DNA of 64,000 bases from Williamsia serinedens. GTDB taxonomy: Bacteria; Actinomycetota; Actinomycetes; Mycobacteriales; Mycobacteriaceae. The notes below the pieces were generated by a model, which searched no databases, had not been told where the DNA came from, and saw nothing but the letters and a program-made list of their open reading frames with translations. Positions 9,006-21,822 of the stretch are shown piece after piece. The stretch lies in NCBI RefSeq assembly GCF_024171725.1, contig NZ_JAMTCG010000007.1, positions 62,001 through 126,000 on the forward strand. Direction: 5' to 3'. Made by a program: the position numbers and the translations under genes. How positions within the stretch are numbered: the stretch's first letter is position 1; each line of letters starts with the position of its first letter.

Positions 9006-10282
9006 GACGCGGCGTCCGGCGCGTCGAACAGGCCGAACCACCGCGCGGCGGTGTCGACGTCCTTGTCACCGCGCCCGGACAGGTTCACCAGGATCGCGGC
9101 CCCGTCGCCCAGTTCGCGACCCAGCGTCAGCGCACCCGCGACGGCATGGGCCGACTCGATCGCGGGGATGATGCCCTCGGTGCGACTCAGCAGCGACAGC
9201 GCGTCCATCGCCTCGACGTCGGTGACCGGGCGGTACTCGGCCCGACCCGTCTCGAGCAGGTGCGCGTGCTCCGGTCCGACACCCGGGTAGTCCAGCCCGG
9301 CGGAGATGGAGTGCGACTCGATCGTCTGACCGTCGTCGTCCTGCAGCAGGTAGGAGTAGGCGCCCTGGAACGCACCCGGCGTCCCGCCCGAGAACGTCGC
9401 GGCGTGCCGACCCGACTCGACACCGTCGCCCGCGGCCTCGAAGCCGACGAGCCGCACGCCCGCGTCCTCGATGAACGGGTGGAAGATGCCGATCGCGTTC
9501 GAGCCGCCGCCGACGCACGCCGTCACCGCGTCGGGCAGACGTCCCAGCGACGACAGCATCTGCGCGCGCGCCTCGAGCCCGACGATGCGCTGCAGATCGC
9601 GCACCATCAGCGGGAACGGGTGCGGACCGGCCGCGGTGCCGAAGCAGTAGTAGGTGTTGTGCGCGTTGGTGACCCAGTCGCGCATCGCCTCGTTGATGGC
9701 GTCCTTCAGCGTCGCCGAACCGGCCTCGACGGCGACGACCTCGGCACCGAGCAGCCGCATGCGGGCGACGTTGAGCGCCTGCCGCTCGGTGTCGACGCGA
9801 CCCATGTAGACGATGCACTCGAGGCCGAAGAGCGCGCAGGCGGTCGCGGTGGCGACGCCGTGCTGTCCGGCGCCGGTCTCGGCGATGACGCGGGTCTTGC
9901 CCATCCGCCGGGCCAGCATCGCCTGCCCGAGCACGTTGTTGATCTTGTGCGAGCCGGTGTGGTTCAGGTCCTCCCGCTTCAGGAAGACACGGGCGCCGCC
10001 GGCGTGCTCGCGCAGTCGGGTCGCCTCGAACAGCGGCGACGGGCGACCGCTGTAGTCCCGCTGCAGGCGGTCGAGTTCGGCGAGGAAGTCGTCGTCGACA
10101 CGGGCCTTCTCGTAGCTCGTCGTCACCTCGTCGATGACCGCCATGAGCGCCTCGGGCACATGCCGTCCGCCGTAGGACCCGAAATAGCCACGGGCGTCGG
10201 GGTCGGACGAGGTTCGCTGGGCCAGTCCCGCACTGGCGGTGGGGAACTCGGTGTCGAAGGGTGACCGATCGTGCGTGGTCAT
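9002..10282 (-). CDS. trpB: Tryptophan synthase beta chain
   Basis: PLP enzyme that condenses indole with serine to give tryptophan, in an alpha2-beta2 complex with TrpA. The 426 residues are of normal length. The PLP lysine is in [10 protein letters not shown], the phosphate cup is VGGGSNAIG, and the active-site [10 protein letters not shown] is intact. ATG 10282 opens the protein 3-4 bases after the trpC stop, so trpC, trpB, trpA and lgt form one tight unit. Confidence 0.98.
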   Translation of the reverse strand: MTTHDRSPFDTEFPTASAGLAQRTSSDPDARGYFGSYGGRHVPEALMAVIDEVTTSYEKARVDDDFLAELDRLQRDYSGRPSPLFEATRLREHAGGARVFLKREDLNHTGSHKINNVLGQAMLARRMGKTRVIAETGAGQHGVATATACALFGLECIVYMGRVDTERQALNVARMRLLGAEVVAVEAGSATLKDAINEAMRDWVTNAHNTYYCFGTAAGPHPFPLMVRDLQRIVGLEARAQMLSSLGRLPDAVTACVGGGSNAIGIFHPFIEDAGVRLVGFEAAGDGVESGRHAATFSGGTPGAFQGAYSYLLQDDDGQTIESHSISAGLDYPGVGPEHAHLLETGRAEYRPVTDVEAMDALSLLSRTEGIIPAIESAHAVAGALTLGRELGDGAAILVNLSGRGDKDVDTAARWFGLFDAPDAAS

Positions 10283-10286
10283 CGGA

Positions 10287-11105
10287 TCACCGGACCGGCT
10301 TGGGGCAGGACGGGTGGGTGCCGGCGGTGACCAGCTCCGCGACGGCGGCACGCGGGTCGCCGCGCGTGACCAGCGCCTCGCCGACCAGGACGGCGTCGGC
10401 CCCGGCCCCCGCGTAGGCGAGCAGGTCGGCGGTGCCGTTGACGCCGCTCTCGGCGACGCGGATGGTCTCGGTCGGCAGGCCGGGGGCGATGCGGGCGAAC
10501 ACGTCGCGGTCGACCTCGAGGGTCTTGAGGTTGCGCGCGTTCACGCCCACGACGGTCGCGCCCGCCGACAGCGCACGGTCGGCCTCGGCCTCGGTGTGGA
10601 CCTCGACGAGGGCCGTCATGCCCAGCGACTCGGTGCGGTCGAGCAGGGAGGCGAGCACGTTCTGCTCGAGCGCGGCGACGATGAGGAGCACGACGTCCGC
10701 GCCGTGGGCCCGGGCCTCGTGGATCTGGTACGGCCCGATGATGAAGTCCTTGCGCAGCACGGGGATCCCGACGGCCGCGCGGACCGCGTCGAGATCGGCC
10801 AGGGAGCCGCCGAACCGGCGCTCCTCGGTGAGCACGCTGATGATCCGGGCGCCGCCCGCCTCGTAGGCGCGGGCGAGTTCGGCGGGATCCGGGATGTCGG
10901 CGAGCGGGCCCTTCGACGGGCTCGACCGCTTGCACTCGGCGATGACGGCGATCCCGGGCTCCCGCAGCGCGGCGGTCGCGTCGATCGGGTCCGCCGCCTT
11001 CGTTGCGGCCGCCTTGACGGCCGCGAAGTCGAGCACGGCCTCCCGGGCGGCGACGTCGGCGCGGACGCCGTCGATGATCGAGTCGAGGACGGTGGGCGAA
11101 CTCAT
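10287..11105 (-). CDS. trpC: Indole-3-glycerol phosphate synthase
   Basis: Ring-closing step from carboxyphenylamino-deoxyribulose phosphate to indole-3-glycerol phosphate. A 272-residue TIM barrel with [10 protein letters not shown] (catalytic Lys and phosphate site), the [10 protein letters not shown] block and [15 protein letters not shown] 11105 has a strong GGAAGGGG ribosome site. Unlike the other trp genes it does not overlap its upstream neighbour: a 129-base gap with a TACCCT hexamer (11176-11181) suggests an internal promoter. Confidence 0.97.
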   Translation of the reverse strand: MSSPTVLDSIIDGVRADVAAREAVLDFAAVKAAATKAADPIDATAALREPGIAVIAECKRSSPSKGPLADIPDPAELARAYEAGGARIISVLTEERRFGGSLADLDAVRAAVGIPVLRKDFIIGPYQIHEARAHGADVVLLIVAALEQNVLASLLDRTESLGMTALVEVHTEAEADRALSAGATVVGVNARNLKTLEVDRDVFARIAPGLPTETIRVAESGVNGTADLLAYAGAGADAVLVGEALVTRGDPRAAVAELVTAGTHPSCPKPVR

Positions 11106-11175
11106 GCGCGGTCCCCTTCCGGCGTCTCGAGATCGATCGGCGACACCGTCTCGGTGTGACCTGTGATGTGGATCC

Positions 11176-11181
11176 AGGGTA
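11176..11181 (-). promoter_or_regulatory. Possible internal -10 (TACCCT) ahead of trpC
   Basis: TACCCT on the minus strand would start RNA about 64 bases before the trpC ATG. The leader contains a 6-bp hairpin (ACACCG/CGGTGT, 11143-11157) and a 14-codon GTG frame (11102-11146) whose TGA overlaps the trpC ATG. No run of Trp codons is present, so a classical attenuator is not supported. Confidence 0.3.
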
Positions 11182-11234
11182 GCCGGGCGGCGGGGACCCA
11201 CCCGTCCCGGGGTCGGTGTGTCACGCGTGAGCCG

Positions 11235-11996
11235 TCACCGCGCCGTCGCGTCGCGCGGCGGATCGTCGTCCGGTCGCCCGTCCGGGGCGGCGGGCCTGGT
11301 CGTGGACGGATCGGTGGGGTCGGCACCGGTGTCGAGGGCATCCCACAGCATGCGTTCGGTGACCTGCTCCGACGGGCCGTCGGGGGCGTCGCCCGTCGTG
11401 GTCGCGGACGGGACCTGTCGTTCCGCCGCGGCACGCTCCGCGAACACGGTCTCCTCCAGTTCGGCGCGGCGGGCGGCCGGTGACCGGTACCGCGACGACA
11501 TCGACGTGGCGCCGCGCGCCACCCGCAGCAGGACCGTCGCGGCGGACACCGCGAGCACCGCACCGAGGACGACCACGATCGCCACCCACGGCCGGGTGTC
11601 CACCGAGGCGACCTGGTAGCGCCCGGCCAGGTCGATGGACCGGGCCGCGTACGCACCCGGGTCGTCGCCGGTGAGCAGGGAGATCACCGGCAGCACCGAG
11701 ACGATCCCGATCACCGCGACGACGAGGGCGGTGAGACGCAGCGCCCACCCCTTCAGCGCGACGGTGGCCGCGACCGCCGCGACCAGCACGATGGCGACCG
11801 GGGTGAGCCAGGGACTCCAGTCCGAGCCGTGCACGGTGAAGTCGCGGGCCGGGCTCAGACCGTCCTGCGCGGTGAGCGTCGCCCAGGGCAGTCGCGACGC
11901 CCCCCACAGCGCGGCCGCGGCGAGCACCAGGAGGACGGCGGCGGTCCGGACGTTGCGGCGGCGGATCAGGGCGGCGTCGGCCGCGGCGTCGGTCAT
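11235..11996 (-). CDS. Trp biosynthesis-associated membrane protein (TIGR02234 family)
   Basis: A 253-residue membrane protein of the actinobacterial family found next to trp genes (Rv1610 in M. tuberculosis). Four hydrophobic helices are visible: about residues 18-37, 62-80, 85-107 and 135-157. The remainder is a charged cytoplasmic tail with repeated Asp/Thr/Pro. It contains the family-like RLPWATL segment after helix 1. Its ATG overlaps the trpE stop as ATGA, so it is translated with trpE. The biochemical role is not established; its constant trp linkage suggests transport or assembly, which is inference. Confidence 0.85.
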   Translation of the reverse strand: MTDAAADAALIRRRNVRTAAVLLVLAAAALWGASRLPWATLTAQDGLSPARDFTVHGSDWSPWLTPVAIVLVAAVAATVALKGWALRLTALVVAVIGIVSVLPVISLLTGDDPGAYAARSIDLAGRYQVASVDTRPWVAIVVVLGAVLAVSAATVLLRVARGATSMSSRYRSPAARRAELEETVFAERAAAERQVPSATTTGDAPDGPSEQVTERMLWDALDTGADPTDPSTTRPAAPDGRPDDDPPRDATAR

Positions 11997-13537
11997 GGGT
12001 GGACTCCTGCCGTTCCCGAGGCGACGGCCGGGGTCATCGTCTCCGCCGCCGCGATGGCGGTGAGGACCGTCCGGGCCTTGTTGCGGGCCTCGTTGTACTC
12101 GTAGTCGGCGTCGCTGTCGGCGACGACTCCCCCGCCCGCCTGGACGTAGGCGGTGTCGCCGGACATGACGGCGGTGCGGATCGCGATGGCCGTGTCGGCG
12201 TCGCCGGCGAAGTCGAGGTATCCCACCACGCCGCCGTAGAGGCCGCGTCGGGTGATCTCGTGCTCGTCGATGAGCTCCATCGCCCGCACCTTCGGGGCGC
12301 CGGTGAGCGTGCCGGCCGGGAAACACGCGGCGACCGCGTCCAACGCGGTGGCCTCGTCGCGCAGACGACCGGTCACCGTCGACACCAGGTGCATGACGTG
12401 GCTGTACCGCTCGATGTGCCGGTAGTCGTGCACCGCGACGCTGCCCGGTTCGCACACGCGCCCGAGGTCGTTGCGTCCGAGGTCGACGAGCATGAGGTGC
12501 TCGGCGTTCTCCTTCTCGTCGGCGAGGAGGTCCTTGGCCAACAGGTGGTCCTCGTCCTCGGTCGCACCGCGCCAGCGGGTGCCCGCGATCGGGTGCGTGG
12601 TCGCGGTGCCCTGCGACACGGTGACCAGCGCCTCCGGCGACGACCCGACGATCGTGAACGGCTCACGTCCCATCCCGGGCATCCGCAGCAGGTACATGTA
12701 CGGGCTGGGGTTCGACGACCGCAGCACCCGGTACACATCGACGGGGTCGGCGTCGGTGGTCATCTCGAAGCGCATCGACGGCACCACCTGGAACGCCTCA
12801 CCGGCCTCGATCTCGCCGACGAGCGAGGTGACGACGGTGGCGTACTCGTCGCGGGTGCGCTGCGCGCGGTACTCCGGGTCGGGCCGGTGGTAGGTCGACA
12901 CGGTGGACGGCGCGGGGGCCGCGAGCGCGGCGGTCATCCGGTCCAGACGCGCGACCGCGTCGTCGTAGGCCTCGTCGACGCGTTCGTCGGTGCCGTCCCA
13001 GTTGATCGCGTTGGCGATGAGGGTGATCGAACCCTCGTGGTGGTCGACCGCCGCGAGATCGGCCGCGAGCAACATCATCATCTCGGGCAGGTGCAGGTCG
13101 TCGACGCAGGTGTCGGGCAGACGTTCGAGCCGACGGACCGCGTCATAGGCCAGGTACCCGACGAACCCGCCGGTCAGCGGCGGCATACCCGGCAGGCGGT
13201 CGGTGGCGAGCAGTCGCAGCGACTCGGCGAGCGCGGCGAGCGGGTCACCGTCACGGGGTGCGCCGTCGGGCACGGTCCCCCACCAGTGCGCCTCCCCCTC
13301 GACGACGGTCAGCGCGGCGGGCGCCCCGGCACCGATGAACGACCACCGCGACCACGACCGGCCGTTCTCCGCCGACTCCAGCAGGAACGTGCCGGGGCGG
13401 TCACCGGCGAGCTTGCGGTAGGCCGACAGCGGCGTCTCCGAGTCGGCGACGACCTTGCGGGTCACCGGCACGACGCGGTGGTCGCGCGCGAGGTCGACGA
13501 ACTGCTCGCGGGTGGTGGTCCCGTCGGTGGTGCTCAC
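11993..13537 (-). CDS. trpE: Anthranilate synthase component I
   Basis: Makes anthranilate from chorismate with ammonia from TrpG glutaminase, which is not in this window. The 514 residues include the N-terminal feedback region ([20 protein letters not shown]), the chorismate-binding core [14 protein letters not shown] and [15 protein letters not shown]. The start is GTG 13537, 6 bases after the tautomerase stop. A small leaderless-like or attenuator element was not found; expression seems to come from the upstream his operon. Confidence 0.97.
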   Translation of the reverse strand: MSTTDGTTTREQFVDLARDHRVVPVTRKVVADSETPLSAYRKLAGDRPGTFLLESAENGRSWSRWSFIGAGAPAALTVVEGEAHWWGTVPDGAPRDGDPLAALAESLRLLATDRLPGMPPLTGGFVGYLAYDAVRRLERLPDTCVDDLHLPEMMMLLAADLAAVDHHEGSITLIANAINWDGTDERVDEAYDDAVARLDRMTAALAAPAPSTVSTYHRPDPEYRAQRTRDEYATVVTSLVGEIEAGEAFQVVPSMRFEMTTDADPVDVYRVLRSSNPSPYMYLLRMPGMGREPFTIVGSSPEALVTVSQGTATTHPIAGTRWRGATEDEDHLLAKDLLADEKENAEHLMLVDLGRNDLGRVCEPGSVAVHDYRHIERYSHVMHLVSTVTGRLRDEATALDAVAACFPAGTLTGAPKVRAMELIDEHEITRRGLYGGVVGYLDFAGDADTAIAIRTAVMSGDTAYVQAGGGVVADSDADYEYNEARNKARTVLTAIAAAETMTPAVASGTAGVHP

Positions 13538-13543
13538 GGTTGC

Positions 13544-13726
13544 CTAGTGTCCCAGCGGTTCGCCGCCGACGCCCCAGTGGGACCGCGGCACCTCGGTGAT
13601 GGTGACCCACACCGAGTCGGGGTTCTTGCCCGTGGCCTTGGCGTACGCCTCGGTGACCGCGGCGATGGTCTCGCGCTTCACCCGGTCGCTCAGGCCCGGT
13701 GTCTGACTGATCTGGATCAACGGCAT
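13544..13726 (-). CDS. 4-oxalocrotonate tautomerase family protein
   Basis: A 60-residue complete small tautomerase. After removal of Met the N-terminal Pro (PLIQISQTPGLS) is the family's catalytic base; the Arg-rich helix VKRETIAAVTEAYAKATG and GKNPDSVWVTITEV strand fit the beta-alpha-beta monomer of a homohexamer. It sits between hisI (10 bases upstream) and trpE (6 bases downstream), squarely inside the his-trp operon, so co-expression is very likely. A role in histidine or tryptophan metabolism is not known; the substrate is unassigned. Confidence 0.88.
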   Translation of the reverse strand: MPLIQISQTPGLSDRVKRETIAAVTEAYAKATGKNPDSVWVTITEVPRSHWGVGGEPLGH

Positions 13727-13736
13727 CGGCAGCTCC

Positions 13737-14093
13737 TCATCCGGCCGGGGTCGTCAGCGGCAGGGTCCGGCTGACGTCGAAACAACTGTGGGTGCCGGTG
13801 TGGCAGGCGGGCCCGGTCTGCTCGACGGTGAGCAGTACGGCGTCCCCGTCGCAGTCGAGGCGGACGTCGACGACGCGCTGGACATGGCCACTCGTCTCGC
13901 CCTTCACCCAGTACTCGCGACGCGACCGCGACCAGTACGTCGCGCGTCCTGTGCGCAACGTGCGGTCGAGGGCCTCGGCATCCATCCACGCGAGCATGAG
14001 CACCTCGCCGGTGCCCCGCTCCTGGGCGATCGCCGCGATCAGCCCGTCCGCGGACAGGCTGAGTCGCCCGGCGATGTCGGCAGGCAGTGCCAT
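13737..14093 (-). CDS. hisI: Phosphoribosyl-AMP cyclohydrolase
   Basis: Third step of histidine synthesis: opens the purine ring of phosphoribosyl-AMP. A 118-residue monofunctional enzyme (no fused HisE). The zinc-binding region is visible as DCDGDAVLL and [12 protein letters not shown], and [10 protein letters not shown] is the N-terminal block. It has a GAGGAACTG ribosome site. The order hisF-hisI matches mycobacteria. Confidence 0.96.
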   Translation of the reverse strand: MALPADIAGRLSLSADGLIAAIAQERGTGEVLMLAWMDAEALDRTLRTGRATYWSRSRREYWVKGETSGHVQRVVDVRLDCDGDAVLLTVEQTGPACHTGTHSCFDVSRTLPLTTPAG

Positions 14094-14120
14094 CAGTTCC
14101 TCCTCACGGACCGCGCCCGC

Positions 14121-14894
14121 TCAGCGGACGGTGATCCCGTCGCGGCGCATCGCGTCCTTGACCTCGCCGATCCGCAGCTCGCCGAAATGGAACACCGACG
14201 CGGCGAGGACCGCGTCGGCGCCCTCGCGGACGGCCGGCGCGAAGTGGTCGACCTTCCCGGCGCCGCCGCTGGCGATGACGGGGACGCCCACCGCGGCGCG
14301 GACCGCCGCGATCATCGCCAGGTCGAAGCCGTTCTTGGTGCCGTCGGCGTCCATCGAGTTCAGCAGGATCTCGCCCACGCCGAGGTCCTGGCCGCGTCGG
14401 GCCCACTCGACCGCGTCGATCCCCGTCCCCCGCCGACCGCCGTGGGTGGTGACCTCCCAGCCCGACGGGGTGCGCGGCGACCCCTCCGGCACGGTCCGCG
14501 CGTCGACCGACAGCACGATGCACTGCGACCCGAAGTGCCGGCTCATCTCCGCGAGCACCTCGGGGCGCGCGATCGCCGCGGTGTTCACGCCGACCTTGTC
14601 GGCACCGGCGCGCAGCAGCTGGTCGACGTCGGCGACGGTCCGCACACCACCGCCGACCGTCAGCGGGATGAACACCTGATCGGCGGTGCGGGCGACGACG
14701 TCGAGCATCGTCGACCGGCCCGAGCTCGACGCGGTGACGTCGAGGAAGGTCAGCTCGTCGGCGCCCGCGGCGTCGTAGGCGGCGGCGAGCTCGACCGGAT
14801 CGCCCGCGTCGCGCAGGTCGACGAAGTTGACGCCCTTGACCACCCGGCCGGCGTCGACGTCCAGGCACGGGATGACACGGACCGCGACGGTCAT
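14121..14894 (-). CDS. hisF: Imidazole glycerol phosphate synthase cyclase subunit
   Basis: Cyclase half of IGP synthase; takes ammonia from HisH and closes the imidazole ring, releasing AICAR. A 257-residue barrel with catalytic Asp in [16 protein letters not shown] and the second in [13 protein letters not shown], plus both phosphate sites ([20 protein letters not shown]). ATG 14894 is preceded by GGAGGATCGACG. It lies 22 bases after the inositol-phosphatase-like gene. Confidence 0.97.
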   Translation of the reverse strand: MTVAVRVIPCLDVDAGRVVKGVNFVDLRDAGDPVELAAAYDAAGADELTFLDVTASSSGRSTMLDVVARTADQVFIPLTVGGGVRTVADVDQLLRAGADKVGVNTAAIARPEVLAEMSRHFGSQCIVLSVDARTVPEGSPRTPSGWEVTTHGGRRGTGIDAVEWARRGQDLGVGEILLNSMDADGTKNGFDLAMIAAVRAAVGVPVIASGGAGKVDHFAPAVREGADAVLAASVFHFGELRIGEVKDAMRRDGITVR

Positions 14895-14916
14895 CGTCGA
14901 TCCTCCGGATCGGTGG

Positions 14917-15750
14917 TCATCGGAAGTCCTCCGGATCCCCGACACCGGCGATGATCTCGAGCAACTCCTCGTGCACCCCCGGGGACGCGGCGAGCATCGA
15001 CGACGACGACGCGGTCCAGGGTGCGCCGGTGAGGTCGGTGACGGTGCCGCCCGCGCCGGTGACCAGCGCCGCGCCCGGCGCGTTGTCCCAGGGATGGTGA
15101 CCGAAACACACGGCGCCGCCGAGGTTCCCGGCCGCGGTGAACGCCATGTCGATGCCGGTGCTGCCGAGCAGTCGCAGCCGCGACACCCGACGCGAGGCCT
15201 CGCCGAGCACGTCGACGCGCCACCGCCCGGGGAACCGTCCACGGCTGTCGAGGTTGAACGCACCGACGGCGATCACGGTGTCGTTCAGCGCGGTGTGGCG
15301 CAACGGCGGCAGGGGCTCGCCGTTACAGGTGACGGGACCGTCGACGGATGCGGCGTACCGCCGGTCGAGCAGGGGGAGCCAGGTGAGACCCAGCACCGGG
15401 TGCCCGTCGTGCAGGAGCGCGAGCAGCATGCCCGCCAACGGCAGCCCCGCCGAGTAGTTGAAGGTTCCGTCGACGGGGTCGACCACCCACACCGTGCCCT
15501 CGGTGGGATCGGGCCCGCCGAACTCCTCCCCGTGCACACCGATCCCCGTGGCGTCCGACAGCTGCGCGGACAGGGTGCGTTCGAGCTCGAGGTCGAGCTC
15601 GGTGGCGAAGTCGTTGCCGCCCTTGTCGACCGCGCTCGGTGCGCCGACGCCCTCGACGAAGCGCGGCTCGGCGGCGTCGAGGAGGTCCGCGGCGATCGAG
15701 AGCAGTCGCGGGGGGTCGAGATCGGACGGGAGTCCCGGGGGCAGTGCCAT
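14917..15750 (-). CDS. Inositol monophosphatase family protein, possible histidinol-phosphatase
   Basis: Mg-dependent phosphatase of the IMPase fold, 277 residues. Metal-site motifs: [37 protein letters not shown] (the DPxDGT signature), and [17 protein letters not shown] near the C-terminus. The gene sits between priA and hisF, where M. tuberculosis has impA. HisB here lacks a phosphatase domain, so an IMPase-type histidinol-phosphate phosphatase (HisN) must exist somewhere and this is a candidate; inositol phosphate is the alternative substrate. Its ATG shares one base with the priA TGA (TGATG). Confidence 0.88.
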   Translation of the reverse strand: MALPPGLPSDLDPPRLLSIAADLLDAAEPRFVEGVGAPSAVDKGGNDFATELDLELERTLSAQLSDATGIGVHGEEFGGPDPTEGTVWVVDPVDGTFNYSAGLPLAGMLLALLHDGHPVLGLTWLPLLDRRYAASVDGPVTCNGEPLPPLRHTALNDTVIAVGAFNLDSRGRFPGRWRVDVLGEASRRVSRLRLLGSTGIDMAFTAAGNLGGAVCFGHHPWDNAPGAALVTGAGGTVTDLTGAPWTASSSSMLAASPGVHEELLEIIAGVGDPEDFR

Positions 15751-16493
15751 CAGACCGCGGCCACCGCCGTCAGCGCCTCGCGCAGCGTGAAACGCCCGGC
15801 GTAGAGCGCCTTGCCGACGATCGCGCCCTCGACACCGACGTCGACGAGTCCCGCGATGGCGGTGAGGTCGTCGACGGTGGAGACACCACCCGACGCGACC
15901 ACCGGCGCCGACGCCGCCTCGGCGACCTCGCGCAGGAGATCGAGGTTGGGGCCGGTCAGCGTGCCGTCCTTGCTCACGTCGGTCACCACGTACCGCGCGC
16001 AGCCGTCGCGCTCGAGTCGCTCGAGGACCTCCCAGAGGTCGCCGCCGTCGGACACCCAGCCCCGCCCGCGCAGCCGCCACCCGCGGTCCTCGTGGACGGC
16101 GTCGAGTCCGATGGCGATGCGGTCGCCGTACTCGGACACGATCCGTGCACACCACTCCGGGTTCTCCAGCGCGGCGGTCCCGAGGTTGACCCGGGTGCAG
16201 CCGGTGGCCAGGGCGGCACGGAGCGAGTCGTCGTCGCGGATGCCGCCGGACAGCTCGACCTTCACGTCGAGCTCGCCGACAACCGCCGCGAGCAGCTCAC
16301 GGTTGTCGCCGCGTCCGAACGCGGCGTCGAGGTCGACGAGGTGGATCCATTCGGCGCCGTCGGCCTGCCAGGCCATCGCGGCGTCGCGCGGCGACCCGTA
16401 GGTCGTCTCCGACCCGGCCGCGCCCTGCACGAGGCGGACCGCCTGCCCGTCGGCGACGTCGACCGCCGGCAGCAGTTCCAGCGTGGTGCTCAT
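15750..16493 (-). CDS. priA: Phosphoribosyl isomerase A, bifunctional HisA/TrpF
   Basis: In actinobacteria this single barrel isomerises ProFAR for histidine and phosphoribosylanthranilate for tryptophan. The 247 residues carry the two catalytic aspartates in [12 protein letters not shown] (Asp12) and [11 protein letters not shown] (Asp176), the PriA-type [13 protein letters not shown] loop and C-terminal phosphate site [11 protein letters not shown]. No separate trpF is present in the his-trp cluster, consistent with dual function. Its ATG overlaps the stop of the small membrane gene as ATGA. Confidence 0.95.
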   Translation of the reverse strand: MSTTLELLPAVDVADGQAVRLVQGAAGSETTYGSPRDAAMAWQADGAEWIHLVDLDAAFGRGDNRELLAAVVGELDVKVELSGGIRDDDSLRAALATGCTRVNLGTAALENPEWCARIVSEYGDRIAIGLDAVHEDRGWRLRGRGWVSDGGDLWEVLERLERDGCARYVVTDVSKDGTLTGPNLDLLREVAEAASAPVVASGGVSTVDDLTAIAGLVDVGVEGAIVGKALYAGRFTLREALTAVAAV

Positions 16494-16744
16494 CCGATAT
16501 GCCCTTCCCGTCGGCTCTCGCCGTCCTCCTGTTCGCGGATCGCCCGGTCCACGCTGCGTCGCGCCACGAATCCCATCACCCCGATCACCGCGAGGATCCC
16601 GACCAGCGCCACGACGAGCGCGGCACCGGCAGATGCCTGCGCCACGGCGACGGTCACCGCAGCCACTATCGCGAGACCGACCACGCCGGCGCCCATGACG
16701 ATCACCGCGAGCCGCGCGACCGAGAACCCTGCGTCACCGCTCAC
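16490..16744 (-). CDS. Small two-helix membrane protein inside the his operon
   Basis: An 84-residue protein with two hydrophobic helices (about residues 10-31 and 38-60) and a strongly charged tail ending SRREGHIG. It starts at GTG 16744, overlapping the hisH stop as GTGA, and ends overlapping the priA start as ATGA, so it is locked into the translation chain. M. tuberculosis has no gene at this position. I do not recognise a function; because HisH must pair with HisF and not with a membrane protein, the link to histidine synthesis is only positional. Confidence 0.75.
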   Translation of the reverse strand: MSGDAGFSVARLAVIVMGAGVVGLAIVAAVTVAVAQASAGAALVVALVGILAVIGVMGFVARRSVDRAIREQEDGESRREGHIG

Positions 16745-17372
16745 AGACTGCGCACCCAGTTCGACAGCAGCGCCGCCCCGGCGTCGCCGGACTTCTCCGG
16801 GTGGAACTGCGTCGCCGACAACGGACCGTTCTCCACCGCGGCGAGGAACGGACCCCCGTGCTCGGCCCACGTCAGCGTCGCCGGCTTCAGACGGCTGCCG
16901 TCGGAGTGCATCTCCCACTCCTGCACCGCGTAGGAGTGCACGAAGTAGAAGCGGGTGTCGGCGTCGAGGCCGTCGAACAGCACCGACCCCTCCCCCGCCT
17001 GGACGGTGTTCCACCCCATGTGCGGCAGGACGGGCGCGGGCAGCTGTCGGACGGTGCCCGGCCACTCGCCGCAGCCCTCCGCGTCCACGCCGAACTCGAC
17101 GCCGTGCTCGAACAGGATCTGCATGCCCACGCAGATGCCCAGGACGGGACGCCCCCCGGCCAGCCGTCGGCCGATGATGCGCTCGCCGCCCACCGCGGTG
17201 AGACCGGCCATGCACGCGGCGAACGCGCCGACGCCGGGCACCACGAGTCCGTCGGCCTCGAGCGCGGCGTCGCGGTCGGCGGTGACGGTGACCTCCGCGC
17301 CGGTGCGTTCGAGCGCCCGTTGCGCGGACCGCAGGTTGCCCGACCCGTAGTCGAGGATGGTGACGGATGCCG

Positions 17373-17376
<4 letters not shown>
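16741..17376 (-). CDS. hisH: Imidazole glycerol phosphate synthase glutaminase subunit
   Basis: Class I glutamine amidotransferase that feeds ammonia to HisF. The 211 residues include the oxyanion block [12 protein letters not shown], the nucleophile Cys82 in [11 protein letters not shown] and the His-Glu pair in [13 protein letters not shown] 17376 overlaps the hisB stop as GTGA. Confidence 0.97.
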
Positions 17377-20463
<3,087 letters not shown>

Positions 20464-20491
20464 GGGGTGGATCTCCTCGTCGGTGGGGTTC

Positions 20492-20505
20492 GGGGACCGG
20501 TCCCC
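20492..20505. promoter_or_regulatory. Perfect palindrome GGGGACCGGTCCCC at the hisD promoter
   Basis: A 14-bp perfect palindrome lies 28 bases before the hisD ATG, immediately downstream of a TACGCT -10 (20508-20513), so it covers the predicted start site of the his-trp transcript. It may be an operator or a 5' stem in the RNA. No T-box or histidine leader peptide was found. Confidence 0.4.
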
Positions 20506-20574
20506 TGAGCGTATTCGGTGGTGCGAGATGTTTTCGAATCGCGACCGTCGGGAGCCGGCCCGACGGACACACGA

Positions 20575-20612
20575 CGGCGGCCGCCGACCCCCCGAGGGGT
20601 CGACGGCCGCCG
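20575..20612. terminator. Strong hairpin downstream of adhC
   Basis: Arms of 16 nt (20576-20591 and 20596-20611, one mismatch) around the loop CCGA form a very stable GC hairpin. It follows the adhC stop on the minus strand and separates adhC from the hisD promoter. Confidence 0.65.
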
Positions 20613-20631
20613 GATGCGCGGACGCGCCGGG

Positions 20632-21681
20632 TCAGGCCAGCGAGGCCGTGTCGATGACGAAGCGGTACCGCACGTCGGAGGCGACGGCGCGGTCGTAGGC
20701 CTCGTTCACCTGGTCGGCGTTGATCGTCTCGATCTCGGCGGCGATGTCGTGCTCGGCGCAGAAGTCGAGCATCTCCTGGGTGAGCGCGATGCCACCGACC
20801 ATCGAACCCGCCAGCGACCGACGGTTGGTGAGCAGCGAGAACGCCGCCACCTCGAGCGCGTTCTCAGGGACACCGAGCTCCACGATCGTGCCGTCGACGG
20901 CCAGCATGCCGATGTACTTGTCCAGCGGCAGGTTCACCGAGACCGTGTTGATGATGAGGTCGAAGCGGTTCGCGAGGTCGTCGAAGACCGAGTCGTTGTC
21001 CTTGGTCGCGTAGTAGTGGTCGGCACCGAACTTCTTGCCGTCCTCCTCCTTGCTCAGCGTCTGGCTGAGCACCGTGACCTCGGCGCCGAGCGCGTGGGCG
21101 ATCTTGACGCCGACGTGACCGAGGCCACCCATGCCGATGATGGCGACCTGCTTGCCCGGGCCCGCTCCCCAGTGCTTGAGCGGCGCGTACAGGGTGATGC
21201 CCGCGCACAGCAGCGGCGCGGCGACGTCGAGCTCGATGCCGTCCGGGATCTTCAGGACGAACTTCTCCGTCACGACGACCTGCTGCGAGTACCCGCCGTG
21301 GGTGAACTCGCCCTCGTAGGTCGTCGAGTTGTAGGTCTGGACGACGCCCTTCTCGCAGTACTGCTCGTCGCCGTTCTTGCAGGGGGCGCACTCGCCACAC
21401 GAGTCGACGAAGCAGCCGACGCCGACGCGGTCGCCGACCTTGTGCAGGGTGACCTCGGAACCGACCTCGGCGACGACACCCGCGATCTCATGGCCCGGCA
21501 CGACGGGATACTTCGTGCCCTTCCACTCGTTGCGCGCGGTGTGGATGTCGGAGTGGCAGATGCCGGCGTACTTGATGTCGATCCGGATGTCCTTGGGACC
21601 CAGATCGCGGCGCTCGATGGTGGTGATCTCCAGCGGATCGGTCGCGGAGACAGCGGCGACGGCGTTGACGGTGGTCGTCAC
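20632..21681 (-). CDS. Zinc-dependent NAD(P) alcohol dehydrogenase (AdhC/cinnamyl type)
   Basis: A 349-residue medium-chain dehydrogenase. Catalytic zinc ligands are in GICHSD and PGHEIAG; the structural zinc lobe [17 protein letters not shown] is complete; the coenzyme motif is [13 protein letters not shown]. It matches AdhC-type enzymes that reduce broad aldehydes. The start is GTG 21681 with AGAGGAAA upstream. It is probably monocistronic: its terminator is at 20575-20612 and an inverted repeat (21711-21729) sits 30 bases upstream of the start codon. Confidence 0.92.
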   Translation of the reverse strand: MTTTVNAVAAVSATDPLEITTIERRDLGPKDIRIDIKYAGICHSDIHTARNEWKGTKYPVVPGHEIAGVVAEVGSEVTLHKVGDRVGVGCFVDSCGECAPCKNGDEQYCEKGVVQTYNSTTYEGEFTHGGYSQQVVVTEKFVLKIPDGIELDVAAPLLCAGITLYAPLKHWGAGPGKQVAIIGMGGLGHVGVKIAHALGAEVTVLSQTLSKEEDGKKFGADHYYATKDNDSVFDDLANRFDLIINTVSVNLPLDKYIGMLAVDGTIVELGVPENALEVAAFSLLTNRRSLAGSMVGGIALTQEMLDFCAEHDIAAEIETINADQVNEAYDRAVASDVRYRFVIDTASLA

Positions 21682-21710
21682 GAAATCGGTTTCCTCTCGT
21701 ACGTCGTGGC

Positions 21711-21729
21711 ACGCGTGAAGCTCACGCGT
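21711..21729. promoter_or_regulatory. Inverted repeat ACGCGTGA-agc-TCACGCGT upstream of adhC
   Basis: Perfect 8-bp arms with a 3-base loop lie between the nadC stop and the adhC start. This could be the nadC terminator or an adhC operator; position alone does not decide. Confidence 0.35.
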
Positions 21730-21822
21730 AGTACGAGCGGGTTCAACTCACCGTGGCGCGAAACTATGCCCGTATGCGCATGAACGTCCGTACAGGCCAG
21801 GTGGGGTCGGACAAAGCGCCCC

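Noticed and set aside
13538-13543. Trp attenuator ahead of trpE
   Set aside because: Only 6 bases separate the tautomerase stop from trpE; there is no leader peptide and no alternative stem pair.
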